Source: Sorghum bicolor (taxonomy: Eukaryota > Streptophyta > Magnoliopsida > Poales > Poaceae). From it: DNA of 64,000 nucleotides. The notes under the pieces are model-generated. The model was not told where the DNA came from. It saw only the letters and a program-made list of their open reading frames with translations, and ran no database searches. Numbering within the stretch: the stretch's first letter is position 1; each line of letters begins with the position of its first letter. Positions 11,284 through 23,811 of the stretch are shown here, piece by piece. The stretch spans positions 40,267,492 to 40,331,491 of the forward strand of contig NC_012870.2 in the NCBI RefSeq assembly GCF_000003195.3, in the 5' to 3' direction. The translations under genes were made by a program, and so were the position numbers.

Positions 11284-13725
11284 TGTAACACCCTAAAATT
11301 TACTTCTTTTGAAATATAGATAAAATTATTTAATTTTATATTTTTGTGCTCATGAAAATATAGGAAAAATAATATATTTTTTTAAAAATTAAAATTTATC
11401 ATAAGGCGTAGCAATATTATTATGCAGACATGCTGGTGCATATGTTTTGATGTGATGCTTGTTGCTCCTTTATGTGTTGAGTGAGCAAAGTTTTTAAAAT
11501 GCGTTTAGTAGATCGATCTTCCTTGTTGACCTGTACGTCTTTATCTTTATCAACAAAATTTATTGTTTCTCAACTCAAGTTTTTATTAGGAGCTTCCTAA
11601 AATCTTTTCTTTGTCACTCAAAGCACTTCTTTTAGTTCCTCGTCCATCAAGCACTCTCTACAAATTTTTCAGGAATTTTTTTCAGCTTCTGTTCTCACTT
11701 TTTTGTGAGCATGATCTAATTTTTAGATGCTCCAAACAATCTCATCATGAGATCCAAATAATTTATTTGGGTTCCTCATATTCCATAATGTCTTTGAGAA
11801 TTTTCCTTGAATTTTTGGAGCTTTCGGAGTATTTTTCGTTGCTTAAATAATAATTCTAGATTTTTCTTGAATTAATTTGTCCATGAAATTAATTAATTCC
11901 TAAAATAATAAATCTCTCATTTTTCTCAGCGCTCAAGGCCATGTCTTTATTTACTAATGGGCTTTAATAATTAATTAGGTCTATTAGTAAAGATGAAGGT
12001 TGCAAATCAATTAGTACCATATCGCTAGTTGACATGGAGGTGGGGAGTTTTTCTCCCTATATATATGTACCAACTCCTTAGGCAAAGCACATCAAAGACT
12101 ATCATATGGGAAGCCTCTTATTTGAGAATTCCTAAGGTAGTAAAATAAAATTTATTTTCTTCTCTACAATGTGATCGCCATTGTCTCGCCTACACACGAC
12201 ATCTACGAGCGGTCGGCTGCTCCGGCGTTGCTGTAGCTTCAAGAAAGCGTCGCTGCCGGTGAACCTGCTCCCTGTCCAACCAACGTAAGCCCCAATCACT
12301 TTATCTTTCAGTTTGAAAAATACAAACAGCTCGGTTTTAGATTAAAAATACGTTTTCACTATTTACAGAATTGCCACTGACTTTCTATTGGCCATAAAAT
12401 ATTCATTTTAACTCCGATTTGACCCATTCAAATTGCGTTAGGTTCGTTTTAATGAGCTCTACATGTTAGTAACATTGTTTTCTTAGTTTTAAACTTTTTA
12501 TTTTCATGACCCTAATTAATTAATTATTTTCTAAAGGAAATCTTAGAAAATTCATAACTTTTCCGTTTTAGCTCCGATTTTCGTGATCTTTACGTTCGTT
12601 TGATCGTAGCGATGCGTAGAATCTTTTTATAAACTTTTCATACTATTTTATATGATTGGTGTACTGTTCTAATTGTAGCCTTGTTTGCTTCGTGTATGTT
12701 TGTTGCCGTATGTTTGTGATCGATGATCAGAATTAGTCGGTGAGCAATTCGTGGTGATCAAGAGTGCTTTAGTGATCAAGATCAGAGTCTTGGCAACTAG
12801 TAAGACCAGCAGGATCAACAAGAGCATTTGGATTAAGGCAAGTATAGCATTTGGATTTTATTTCTGTGACCATGGTCTTGTGACTTGATTAATGTTTAAG
12901 CAACAAATCATAAAAATGACTTTTTAGCCACTTGATGATTTGTGTGTACGTGATCACCCGGGACAACAGTGCAACCATGAGGGCTATAATGGCTCTAGCT
13001 TTAGTTAAGTATGAGTAACTTTTCTAGCTCGTTAGCTGTTACCCGTGTGGCGCAATTGGGGAATAGCAGACCGTGGATTCCTGCGGGTGAATCACATGGA
13101 CTGACTAATGAAACCAAGCGGCCCTAACTTGTTAGGCGAACCTTTGAAAGACTTCATAGTGATCCCTGTCGACCTCCCTTGGAAGGGGGTTAAGAGATTA
13201 GCTACCTCAGGCGAAAGGGTAAATCATGACTCATGGGTAAAGATGTACAACCTCTGCAGAGTGTTAAAAACTAGTATACTAGCCGAGATCACGGTCAGGA
13301 GCGGTCTTGGGGACATCTACACTAAGGGTGACGATTCTTGTGTGTTAATATGCTCATATTTATTGTTTAAAGCTTTACATTATTTATGTCACATTGATCA
13401 TGAGATTGTGGGAGGTATACAATCTAGTTGCTATACTTGTGGAGTTTGACATAGACTCACTCTTGCTATTTTCCCCAAACCTCAGGAGAAGTTTAGGCTT
13501 GTGATCAACCAGTCAGTTGGATCCTGTAGAAAAAAGTTAATACCCAAAGTTGGAGTTATCTATCCGCTGTATGCTATTAAAGGTTATCTCTTTTATACGG
13601 AGTACGGTATATATTTATGCATTGTGTTTTGATATTACCCCTTATTTGTAGCTATATGTGAGATTTGGCTTCTAAGACTCACATATGGTGCATATCTGGT
13701 TTTGTCCTTAAAATCGGGTATTACA
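11284..13725 (+). repeat. 3' LTR of element B
   Basis: 2442 bp, same ends as the left copy, with scattered substitutions and small indels throughout (a few percent by eye), which suggests an older insertion than C, G or H. Confidence 0.87.
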
Positions 13726-13730
13726 GATGT

Positions 13731-15584
13731 TTATGCTAACACTTAACTAGTTCCACAAAGCTTTGTTGTCTATTTGAGCTCCACAGGATTCAAGGATCAA
13801 AGAAGACTAGCAGATGGAGGACATCCTAATCGCTGTCAGGGTGCTGCCGACATTCAATTACACCTCCACCACCTGCTAGCTACATCAGAAGAAATTGCAT
13901 CAACATCCAGCTTGGGGGAGAGCACCCTCATTTATCCAGCTAAGTATTCTACTCACGTTTATACTTTACTCTAACAATAAAATGATGCATAATCATAAGA
14001 ACCCAAATAAAGATTTTGTGCTTATATATATATCTTTGCTTAGTTTGCTAAATAAATAGATAAATAAAGTTTGCTATGAACTCTCATGATAAGCTCTCAC
14101 ATGGAAATGATGAATAGTTGCTCTGCCATTACTAGTTCTCAAAATTGAAATCTCTCTCAAGTTTAGGCATGACTGTTATTAATTAAAATTTGCTCTAAAC
14201 CTGAACTTGTGGGGAGAGTACTTGATCTAAAGTCTAAGTCGTTAACAGATATGATATGGGAAGGTTGAGCTACTGTTTATCTGTTCCTAGAGATGCTAGA
14301 ATTCTGGAGAATTTTATCTTTGAAAATCATTAAAATGTTGCATGATGAGTTCCTGTATGATGAGAGTTTAAATTCCTACCACAGCCATATATACATGCTT
14401 ATTAGACTATGAACCACATATCTACTTTACTGCTTATGAGCATTGAGTGTGGTCAAGCTGTGTAGACCCTTAGGAGCTTGTCATGTGGTTAAAATCAAGA
14501 TTCACTTGCACATTCACTCACACATGCTGCTTCTACTCTGGAAGTACGCATCCACATATATCCACCCATTTCCATATCCAGAACTACCCAAAAATATTCT
14601 ACTCCTAATCCGGGAGAGAATAGCCAAAAACATTCTCCTATTTCTGTTCTTCCCTATGAAATAAATGCTCGAGTTATCTTGGTTACTACCACTTGCTATA
14701 TTATTTCAGGAGATGAGTGCTCTAAAAAAAGAAGAGAAAAAAAGTGAATACGAGGAAATAAAAAGGGGCAAGTGCCCGGAACCTCGAAAGAAAAGAACAA
14801 GTGAGACGAGAGGTAAAAATGGACAAGTGTCCAACAGTAGAATTAGGGGTACAAGATACCCACCTGAGAGAAAAGAAAAAGAAAATATAGAGCATCTCAT
14901 TCTCCTCAAAAAGTTTTAAAAGAGCAAGAAAGGTATGTACCCCTTCAAAAGAGCATAAGTAGAATTAGACTTTCACTATTGTTATCACCATCATCACCAT
15001 ACACCATTCATTCGCCACACATGCACATCTTGATTTGACTTATTGACTTGTTTCTTTTGGATCCATGGTTTGACTATGCAATAAATGTCTTGTAAGTATG
15101 TATTAGCTGTCTCCCACCTATGAGCTCCAGATATCAAAACCTTATTAGAGTAGGGTGAGAGAGAAGGCAATGACACTATGCTTCATACCACAAATACTAC
15201 ATATTTTGAGAGAAGGCATATACCATTACTGCCTTGGTAAGGATCCAGAAATACCACAAAAGAGAGACTAGAGAGAGTCATACAAGGAATCTCTGAGTTT
15301 TATTTGAAAATCTGCAAAAACTCCAGAGCTATAGTTAATCGAACAACAAGAGACATGGCGCTTGACTAGACCGTTCTATCTTTTAACTGCTCAAGACACA
15401 AGTGACGGTTGCAAGCCCCATGGTGGAAGGTAAAATGAGTAAGTTTTGAATCTTAACAGTTTACCCTAACCCAGAGATGAGATCTTGTTTGAACGCATGT
15501 GTATCTTTAAGGTATGAAACCACTGCAAAAACTTTTGAGTTTATCTTTGGTCAGGGACGAGCAAATGTTAAGCTTGGGGGAGCT
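13731..15584 (+). other. 3' interior of element A, non-coding, ending in the polypurine tract
   Basis: Homologous to 28441-30308 in C, 18610-20437 in F and the reverse strand of G (34589-36480). No gene is supported: the longest frames either lack an ATG or differ between copies. A second polypurine-like CAGCTTGGGGGAG is at 13908-13920. The tract AAGCTTGGGGGAG at 15570-15582, two bases before the LTR, is the expected plus-strand primer. Confidence 0.65.
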
Positions 15585-16886
15585 TGTTGACGGTCCTTAA
15601 TGCTCACATTTAACCATCAACTAATTATGGAAAAGGATCCAAATGCAACTAACACCTAGACTTAGGGTTTTATCTGACAGAATTCCACGAGTTTTGGTGT
15701 TTGTCTATTTCTGCAGGGGGTTATCAGGAAATACGGAAGAAAGGCCCACACGTCGGGTTTACATAGAGATATTAACATGCCGCGCAATTTTCTATCATCT
15801 AGAAGACTCCAGAAGCCACGGGAATGAAGCAGAGGCCGAGAGGACTCAGGGACAGGGCGCCCGCCCAAGTCCTTAGGGCGCCCGCCCAGCTACAGTGTCC
15901 AAATCGGACCCGTTTCGCGGACCACGCTCTACCGACCTAAAGGATCAAGGAAAACCGTGCAATTAATGTCGGTTTGATCCGACGGCCCAGATTCACCTGA
16001 AAAGACTATATAAGCAAGGCCCCCTAGACCCTGGAGATCATACCTCTTCTACAGAATCAAAGCTAGGGTTTCAATTCTTCATCCAAGTAGAGAGGATCCC
16101 TCTAGTTCTTCTAGTTCTACCTCTAGTTCATCTAGATCTAGTTCTAGTTCATCTAGTTCTAGTTCTAGTTCTAGTTCTAGTTCTAGTTCCTCTAGTTCTA
16201 GTTCTAGTTAGTTCTAGTTGTAACCTAGAAAATAGGGAGAGAGAAGAGGAGAGTGGAGGAGGAGGAGCCAGATCTGTCGGATCTTCCTCAACATTGTACT
16301 TTTGCAGCAACTGGTTCGTTCTTCATCGTTCTCCAGGTTTTTCAATTCATAATTTCTGAGTTCTTTAATTACATTTATTTACATTCAAGTTATTTATTGG
16401 ATTCCCACTTGCATCAAGTGCTCTAATCTTTGAAACATTAGAGTAGTAATTAATAGATTAGACGTGGTGTTTAGTCTTGCAATTACCTGGAATTGCACCC
16501 AATCCTGCGGATTGTTGTGGTAGCCTTAGGGTAGTGACAGTCCTAACGGTCGACGTATTCCACCTCGTTCAGATCGGTGTTTGTAGGACCGTAGTCAGAC
16601 CTTCCTAGCCCCCTTCTCATCTTTTTCTCTGGTTTGTGCTCTGATGTCCCGATATAAATAATCTTTGAAGTAATTCTTGATTCTTAGATCAACTAGAGAA
16701 CTCTCAGGAAACTTCCTTTCTTCCCACCAAAAATAATTATATAGTTATCCTTGGACGATCTTGGATCTTAATTAGTACACTCACGTTCTCTGTGGAAAAT
16801 CGATACTTTGGAATACTCCCAGGTGAAAGCTACATCGGTATCCGTGCGCTTGCGGATTTTTCTGTTTGTGTTTAAAATACCCAACA
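15585..16886 (+). repeat. 3' LTR of element A
   Basis: 1302 bp, TGTTGACGG to ACCCAACA, followed by the ggtat duplication. It carries two gggcgcccgccc motifs separated by about 20 bp and the longest CTAGTT array of the family (about 16097-16210). Confidence 0.88.
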
Positions 16887-19800
16887 GGTATTCCTGTCAC
16901 TAACCTTTCCAGGATTGGAGCAAGAAGATTGGATGAATGACAAGCACAAGGTATGTCCAACCAATCATCATACAACATTAAATTCATCCAAACTTGAATT
17001 TTGCAAAATTCAAGCTTGGGGGAGTACCTTACATAAAAACATCCTTTGTCATGTTGCTATGTTGGTTGTCCCTACCTTTGAGACATGCTCAATTTGTTAA
17101 ATACTAATCACACTACTTCATCTCCACTTGAGTAGATCTCTATAAATGCTCTCATGCTACCTTTATTTGCATTAGTATATGTCTAGGCTTGGAGTAGACT
17201 CATTTATATCTTAAATAAGCATGGTGCTTGGTTTAGGAATGATGATCTTACTTTCAAGGGATTTTAAATTAAGCATGGTGCTTAGGTTAAAATGCCGTCC
17301 TAAATCAAATTAGACATGGTGTCTTGGTTGATTTTTGAGCCGATAGTATGCTATAGTAGATATTGGATATTTTGTTGGACCAAGCCCTGTAGGAAAACTT
17401 TCAATATCGACCTGGGAAGTCCTGAGATAAACTCACATCAGAGACAAAGAGAGAGAAACGTCAAGTTTAACAATTTACATAAGGAAGACGTAGCTCATAA
17501 GAGATGATCCATGGAGGGTGCCACAAACACGATGCACAACCGCTAAGAAAGGAAAGCTTCCACAAGGTGATACTGTACCATCACCCTTCAAGTAAGGTAA
17601 CATCTTAAGGTACTTGATTATCACTTCTATAAGCTTCTCCTTGGTTTTGGCGTTCACATAAATAAAGAGACAAACATGTATGATTTATAACTCCAAATTA
17701 ACCAACCCAACTGATTCAGCATGTTTAGTCCTTTAATCTTTGTTCCTACTACTACCCACACTCCTAATCATATGAGCTAAAATGTTGCACACTCAATATT
17801 TGGGAAGATATAAATAAAAAGACATATACATAGATAGATTATCTTTCCATAAGGTTGAGCGATCTGATCTGACAAATGTTTTAAATGCTACACTCATTAT
17901 CTTATTATCCATCAAATTTGTCTTGTTCACTATGCTTAAGGATAGAGAAGAACAAATACACTTCTGGTTCTATTGGTGTTTTTCACCAACAGGGCCCATG
18001 CACTTGAACTCTGCCTTGTCTCTATGAGCAGGAACATTTGGAGCAAAACATGGTGGAGTTTTACAACTCCTGGATTCCACCAAGTGAAAGACCTGGATCT
18101 ACAAGCACAAACACACTGAGCATGATGCCGCCAACGCCACACTTTGAACTGCTGGGCAAACGAAGAACATGGGTGACACCGTACCAAGAGGTGCAGACGT
18201 CAAGGTCCACACCTGAATCAAATGACGTACCTAAAGAATGAACACAGTGAGAAATCTTGTTCAGAAGACTTAAAATATTGAACCCTTGCCGAAAGGTAAA
18301 ATCGGTAGTTATCCATATTTATCCTTTCTACATTCCCTTTCCCTTTTAATTATTTACTTTTCTTAAACGGCTTCTTAGTTAATCATGCTATCTTGAAAAG
18401 AAAATAAAAATGTTAAAAATAGTAAGCCCCATGTGAGTATGCTCGTGGCATAAAACCCATAACTACATTCACTGTGGTGGCGTAAAAATAAAATAAATAT
18501 ATTCCTGTCCTATAGAAATGAAAATATAAAAATAAATTTGTGATCCTACCAAAGAGAGTAATATTTATTAGAGGAAGCTCAACATGGTAAAGGCAAAGAG
18601 ATTTTTATGCTCACACTTAACCAGTTCCACAAAGCTTTGTTGTCTATTTGAGCTCCACAGAATTCAAGGATCAAAGAAGACTAGCAGACAAAGGACATCC
18701 TAATCACTGTTAGGGTGCTGCCGACATTCAAATACACCTCTGCCACCTGCTAGCTACATCAGAAGAAAATTACGTCAAAATCCAGCTTGGAGAGAGAGCA
18801 CTCCCATCTATCCAGCTAAGTGTTTGTACTCGCGTTTATACTTTACTCAAATAATAAAACGATGCATAATCATAAAACCCAAAATAAGATTTTTGAGCTT
18901 ATATATATTTTTTTGCTTAGTTTGTTAAATAAATAAAGTTTGTTATGAACCCTCATGATAAGCTCTCACATGGAAATGATGAATAGTTGCTATGCCATGA
19001 CTAGTTCTCAAAATTAAATTCTCTCTCAAGTTTAGGCATGATTGTTATGAATTAAGAATTGCTCTAAACCTGAACTTTTGGGAAGAGTACTTGATCTAAA
19101 GTCTAAGTTGTTAACGGATATGATATGGGAAGGTTGAGCTGCTGTTTATCTGTTCCTAGAGATGCCAGAATTCTGGAGAATTTTATCTTTGAAAATCTTT
19201 AAAATGTTCCATGATGAGTTCCTGTATGATGAGAGTTTAAAATCCTACCACAGCCATATATACATGCTTATTAGACTATGAACCATACATTTACTTTTTA
19301 CTGCTTATGAGCATTGAGTGTGGTCAAGCTGTGCAGACCCTTAGGAGCTTGTCATGCGGTTAAAATCAAGATTCACTTGCACGTTCACTCATACATGCTG
19401 CTTCTACTCCGGAAGTACGCATCCACATACATCCACTAATTTCCATCTCTAGATTCACCCAGAATTATTCTACTCCTATCCGGGAGAGAATAGCCAAAAA
19501 ACATTATCCTATCCCTGTTATTCCCCGTGAAATAAATGCTCAAGATATTTTGGTTACTACCACTTGCTACATTATTCGAGGAGGGTGAGTGCTCTAATAA
19601 AAGAGTGAATACGAGGAAATAAAAAGGGGCAAGTGCCTGGAACCTCGATGAAAAGAAAAAGTGAGACGAGAGGTAAAAATGGACAAGTGTCCGACAGTAG
19701 AATTAGGGGTACAAGATACCCACCTGAGAGGAAAGAAAAAGAAAATGTAGAGCATCTCATTCTCCTAAAAAGCTTCAAGGAGCAAAAAAAGGTATGTATC

Positions 19801-20437
19801 CCCTCAAAAGAGCAAAAAGTAAAATTAGACTTTCACCATTGTTATCACCATCATCACCATACACCATTCATTTGCCACACATGCACATCTTGATTTGACT
19901 TATTGACTTGTTTCTCTAGATCTATGGTTTGACTATGCAATAAATGTCTTGTATGTATTAGCTGTCTCCCACCTATGAGCTCCAGATATCAAAGCCTCAT
20001 TAGAGTAGGATGAGAGAGAAGGCAATATCACTATGCCTCATACCACAAATACTACATACTTTGAGAGAAGGCATATACCATTACTGCCTTGGTAAGGACC
20101 AAGAAATACCACAAAAGAGAGAATTGAGAGAGTCATACAAGGAATTTCTGAGTTTTATTTTGAAAATCTACAAAAACTCCAGAGCTATAGTTGATCAAGA
20201 ACAAGAGACATGGCGCCTGACTTGACCGTTCTATCTTTTAACTGCTCAAGACACAAGTGACGGTTGCAAGCCCCATGGTGGAAGGTAATATGAGTAAGTT
20301 TAAATCTTAACAGTTTACCCTAACCTAGAGATGAGATCTTGTTTGAACGCATGTGTACCTTTAAGGCATGAAACCACTGCAGAAACTCATGAGTCCATCC
20401 TTGCTCAGGGACGAGCAAGAGGTAAGCTTGGGGGAGT
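16887..20437 (+). other. Interior of element F after insertion A, non-coding
   Basis: Begins with the right ggtat duplication. The sequence parallels A and C, including AAGCTTGGGGGAG at 17012-17024 and, beside the LTR, at 20424-20436; the middle copy near 18782 is mutated. A 67-codon frame (18038-18241) occupies the place where A and C have the protease ORF. It is not recognised, and G carries a related stretch on the minus strand near 36785-37000. Otherwise nothing coding is seen. Confidence 0.6.
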
Positions 20438-21757
20438 TGTTGACGGTTCTTAAGTATCAAATTTAATCATCAAATAAATAAAGAAAAGGATCCAAATGCA
20501 ACCGACACCTAGACTTAGGGTTTTATCTGACAGAATTCCACGAGTTTTTGTGTTTGTCTATTTCTGCAGGGGGTTATCAGGAAATATGGAGGAAAGGCCC
20601 ACATGTCAGGTTTACATAGAGATATTAACGTGTCACATAATTTTCTATCATCTAGAAGACTCCAGAAGCCACGGGAATGAACGGGAAGCCGAGCGGGCTC
20701 GGGGACAGGGCGCCCGCCCTACTTTTTCCACCAATCAGAACCAATTTCGCGGATCATGCTCCACCGACCTAAAGGATCAAAGAAAACCGTGCGATCAATG
20801 TCGGTTTGATCCGATAGCCCAAATTCACTTGAGGGGACTATATAAGCAGACCCCCTGGCCCCTAGAGGAGGCACCCCCTTGATCCCTATTCATTATTCAT
20901 AGACAGAGCAAAAGCTAGGGTTTGGAGATGAGAGCTCTCCTCTCTTCTCTAAACTAGAGTAGATCTAGATAGTAGCGAGATGGAGAGCGATGGTGGATTG
21001 GAGGAGAGGCCGGCATGTCGGTTCTTCCTCTGGTTGCACTTCGCCATGATCAAGCTCTAATCAAGCTTGCTCATGGGATGACTCTGGTAATCTACTTCTT
21101 ATTTCATTATGCAATTACTATCCATGTATGTTCTGGTTCACAACTCTTTTGAGTACTTTAATATATAGGATGCTATAGGTGAGAGTTGTAGTATAGGTGT
21201 AAGCGTGGTGCTTAGACCTAGATTACTTGTGGATATCCCCTGTCTAGCCGGGCCGTGTGGTAGGCCGCGTAGGTGACAGTTACGTTGGTCCCTTGTAGTC
21301 CACCTCCTGTTAGCAGGACTGGTAGGGTTTATCGGCCTATGGATAAGCATCCTTTGTGGTGTATTCTTATCACGTGGTTCGTCCCAGACATAGACATACC
21401 CCTTTGAAGTAGAGAAACCATAGTTATCCTCTTTATTCTCCTACCATCGCCCATATACTAGATTGCTCTACTCTCTATTCCCATATTATCACCCATTGTT
21501 ATCTTACCTCTAATATTGTTCTTATTCAATTCTACCATCTTTCCTGTTTACACCTATCTATCTATCTTGGTTAAGTTAGAGCATAGTTGGTTCTCCCGTT
21601 TCCCTGTGGATACGATAAAACCTTTAACCGGGTAAAAGCTACAACGGTATCCGTGCGCTTACGGATTTATCTGTCTACGTATAAATACCATAGTACACTC
21701 TAGTGCCATGCTGGGGATGACAACCTAGTATTCAAGTGGTGTTAGCAAGTGTCAATA
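20438..21757 (+). repeat. 3' LTR of element F
   Basis: Starts TGTTGACGGTTCTTAAG directly after the polypurine tract and ends GTTAGCAAGTGTCAATA, where G ends CAACA. It is the same subfamily as G's LTRs, in the opposite orientation. No primer site follows it, which confirms it is the 3' copy. The U3 is nearly that of A and C, but the U5 is different from about 20880 on. Confidence 0.85.
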
Positions 21758-22324
21758 GGAATCACTTTGGTGCTTGTCCCCTCTTTTGCTTTCTCCTTTT
21801 CTCTTGCACCAAGCACTAAACATGGGAATCCGAGGCAACCAGCAGCAACTTTAGGTCAGCACCACCACCATCTTTATCAGACAACCCAACTTAGCATGAT
21901 TAAAGTGGTGGTGGGCAAAACACATGGTCAACCGACCATGCTTTTGGTCCCCATTTGGTGACCTTTTGCAAGCATGAGGCTAGGTTCCCTGTCCAAAGTT
22001 GAAGGCATGCTTCAAAGGGGGTGATCCCTGGTCGGCCGACCTGCCCTATGGGGGTCTTGCCATGCCCTTTCACCCCTATAAATAGCACCCCAATGTGAGC
22101 TCAATACCACACCAAAACCAGCAGAATCATCTCAAGCTCACTTGGCCTTCTCTCTTCTCTTTAGTGTTCCAAGCCTTCTCAGGCTTAGTGTAGTAGTAGA
22201 AATAAACCCAAAAACATTTCCCTTCTGCATAGTAGTATAGTAGGATGCTTGGTCTTGTTTGTTCACTTGTGAAGCTAGCATTAGAAATTCATCTCCGCCA
22301 AGCTCACCGACAAGAGGTAGGGTG
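21758..22324 (+). promoter_or_regulatory. Promoter and leader of gene X, with TATA box at 22077-22084
   Basis: No ORF is seen. TATAAATA at 22077-22084 is followed by a pyrimidine-rich leader (ggccttctctcttctcttt near 22142-22162) about 250 bases ahead of the ORF. It resembles the TATAAATA units ahead of the antisense genes of D (32015) and H (39350). F is inserted immediately upstream. Confidence 0.5.
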
Positions 22325-23110
22325 ATGGCTCATCCTTGAGCTCTCACCACTCCGAGAGTAAGAGCCATGAGAGAGTGGAGGAGAATCAACTGCACACACT
22401 TGTTCCCTTCATCCCCGCTGATAGAACACTGGAGCCCCACGACAACCTCTTGCTCACTCATGAAAAGCTAGGGAAGCTCTACACCCTTCGCACTTGTGGC
22501 TTCAACCACACCGCTGTCTTTGAGGAGCAACTCTTGGACCAATCAGGTATGAGCACTGACTTTCCTACTGTCTTTTATTCCATTGGGTGGGGTGGATTTT
22601 GGAAAGTTCCTGAATTTGGTGTAAAAGTACTCTCTCAAGAATTTCTTGCCACCCTAAAATCGAACGATGAGGGAATAACTTTTCGCATGTTCAACAAAGA
22701 TTACAGTTTAACTTGGAGTGAGCTAAGTACATGTCTAGGCTTTGTTCAAGATTGTGAGCTAGACATAGATCATGATTTGAAAAATTTTAACTTAGCTAAA
22801 TTCTGGAAGTTGATTACTTGCTCCAATAATCTCTCTGTTCGTAGACCTGTCCAAATCCATAACCCAACCTTAACATTCATGTACTTTTGGATCGTAATCA
22901 CTCTCTTCCCTGGTACTAGTGTGGATAATATAGGCTTCAAAGAATTGCAAATCCTTTATGCCATGGTAAATAAAATCAGATTTTCACCTGTCAAGTGGCT
23001 AGTACCTTTCTGCATTTCCTCCATTGCACCTAGCATGCCCCTATGCTTTAGTTCACTTATCACTAGAATTGCTGAATCTATGGGTTTGCTTGAAACAAAT
23101 GAAGTAGAGT
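22325..23110 (+). pseudogene. Gene X: Athila ORF1-like retrotransposon protein, truncated by D
   Basis: About 260 codons are open from 22336 (a TTG) to the D insertion. The nearest ATG, at 22325, is in another frame and stops after four codons, so the start appears lost by a small indel or substitution. Conserved-looking blocks are EFLATLKSNDEGITFRMF, YSLTWSELSTCLGF, NLAKFWKLITC and IHNPTLTFMYFWIVITLFPG, which recall the Athila ORF-1 family (PF03078) of plant retrotransposons. D's LTR begins at 23111, cutting the frame after NEVELL; the rest must lie beyond 64000. The family match is from memory and moderate. It could instead be an antisense extra gene like those in D and H. Confidence 0.5.
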
Positions 23111-23811
23111 TGTTGATGCAAAAGCTGATCTGCAAACACAAAGGGCTAATACCCGATTCAAACGTTAAGGCGTGCCAGCTGATTTGACCTTACTATCGGC
23201 AAAGGTGATAACTCGAATACTTTGGTCCCGACAACAGCGATGCGCCCGGATGTCACGGCCAAGAGGTATTCACGCGGAACTTGAGAATACGCCGAGCTTA
23301 AGTCGACGAACTCCTAAGAACTCGTAATAAAAAGGAAAATATGATGAAGTCGTCGAAAAAGTAGATGCTGGAATATGAGTAAAAACTTGTGTTTGATTGA
23401 TTCATCGATAGATGTCTCATTACAAGGCCCTAGGGTCTACATTTATACCTTGCTCAAAGAGCTACAATCAGACACGACTAGGACTCGAATTCCAAATTAC
23501 ATAGAATCCGTATACAAAACGAACTTAAATAACTAAGAAAAACATAGAACCATCCTTTCGTAACCGACCGGGACACCGCCACAGATCAATCGGCCATCTC
23601 CACGCTTCCATTCAGAGTCATCGGCAGTTTTCCTGTTATAGCCATCGGCAAACACCAATATTGATCATCGGCAAGAACACGTCACTACCCCTAGGCTTAG
23701 TCATACTCACTCATCTCTTCATCGGCAGCTCCCCTCATCGGCAACTCTTCTGCAATCTAATTATCGTTGCTCCGCCTGCCGATCTGTACTCTATTGGTCC
23801 CCGTGCACATG

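Larger units (their letters stand above)
6944..13725 (+). mobile_element. Element B: large-LTR non-autonomous retrotransposon (Tekay/Del-like ends)
   Basis: Two 2.4 kb direct repeats (6944-9391 and 11284-13725), both starting TGTAACACCCTAAAATT and ending GGGTATTACA, flank only 1.9 kb of interior. The primer site TGGTATCAAAGC at 9395-9406 is of the initiator-Met tRNA type, and a purine tract AAGGGGGTAG lies at 11271-11280. Flanks are gatat (6939-6943) and gatgt (13726-13730), one mismatch apart; the undisturbed homologous site in C reads gatatttatgc. The TGTAACACCC start, the iMet site and the CGAGGACGA..CTTAAGGGGGTAG end resemble the Tekay/Del chromovirus lineage. No coding capacity remains. 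Confidence 0.88.
2676..16886 (+). mobile_element. Element A: non-autonomous Athila-like LTR retrotransposon inserted in F
   Basis: LTRs at 2676-3938 and 15585-16886, five-base duplication ggtat, tRNA-Asp-like primer site at 3946, and polypurine tract AAGCTTGGGGGAG at 15570-15582. The interior holds a 70-residue mini-ORF, a protease-like ORF and long non-coding stretches; gag core, RT and integrase are absent. B (6944-13725) is inserted in the 3' half. A and its host F are the same broad family, so this is self-nesting. Mobilisation would need proteins from another element. Confidence 0.88.
1705..21757 (+). mobile_element. Element F: Athila-like non-autonomous LTR retrotransposon, 3' part
   Basis: Plus-strand element made of gag remains (1705-2675), then the insertion A (2676-16886 with its duplication), then the rest of the interior (16892-20437) and a 3' LTR (20438-21757). 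The interior after A continues the sequence before it (cctttgggtat / gtattcctgtcac), matching the unbroken arrangement near 4441-4480. No reverse transcriptase, RNase H or integrase is visible. The protease-like region present in A and C is replaced by a short unrelated stretch near 18000-18240. Its 5' LTR lies outside the window or beyond E. Confidence 0.75.

Noticed and set aside
14443..14664. Frame MSVVKLCRPLG... repeated in A, C and G
   Set aside because: It starts at TTG rather than ATG, its tail differs in each copy, and no domain is seen. It is conserved only because the elements are homologous.
17316..17507. Frame MVSWLIFEPIVCYSRYW... seen in A, F and C
   Set aside because: The start is a GTG or ATG depending on copy, the length is near 63 codons, and the region is otherwise non-coding; not enough to call a gene.
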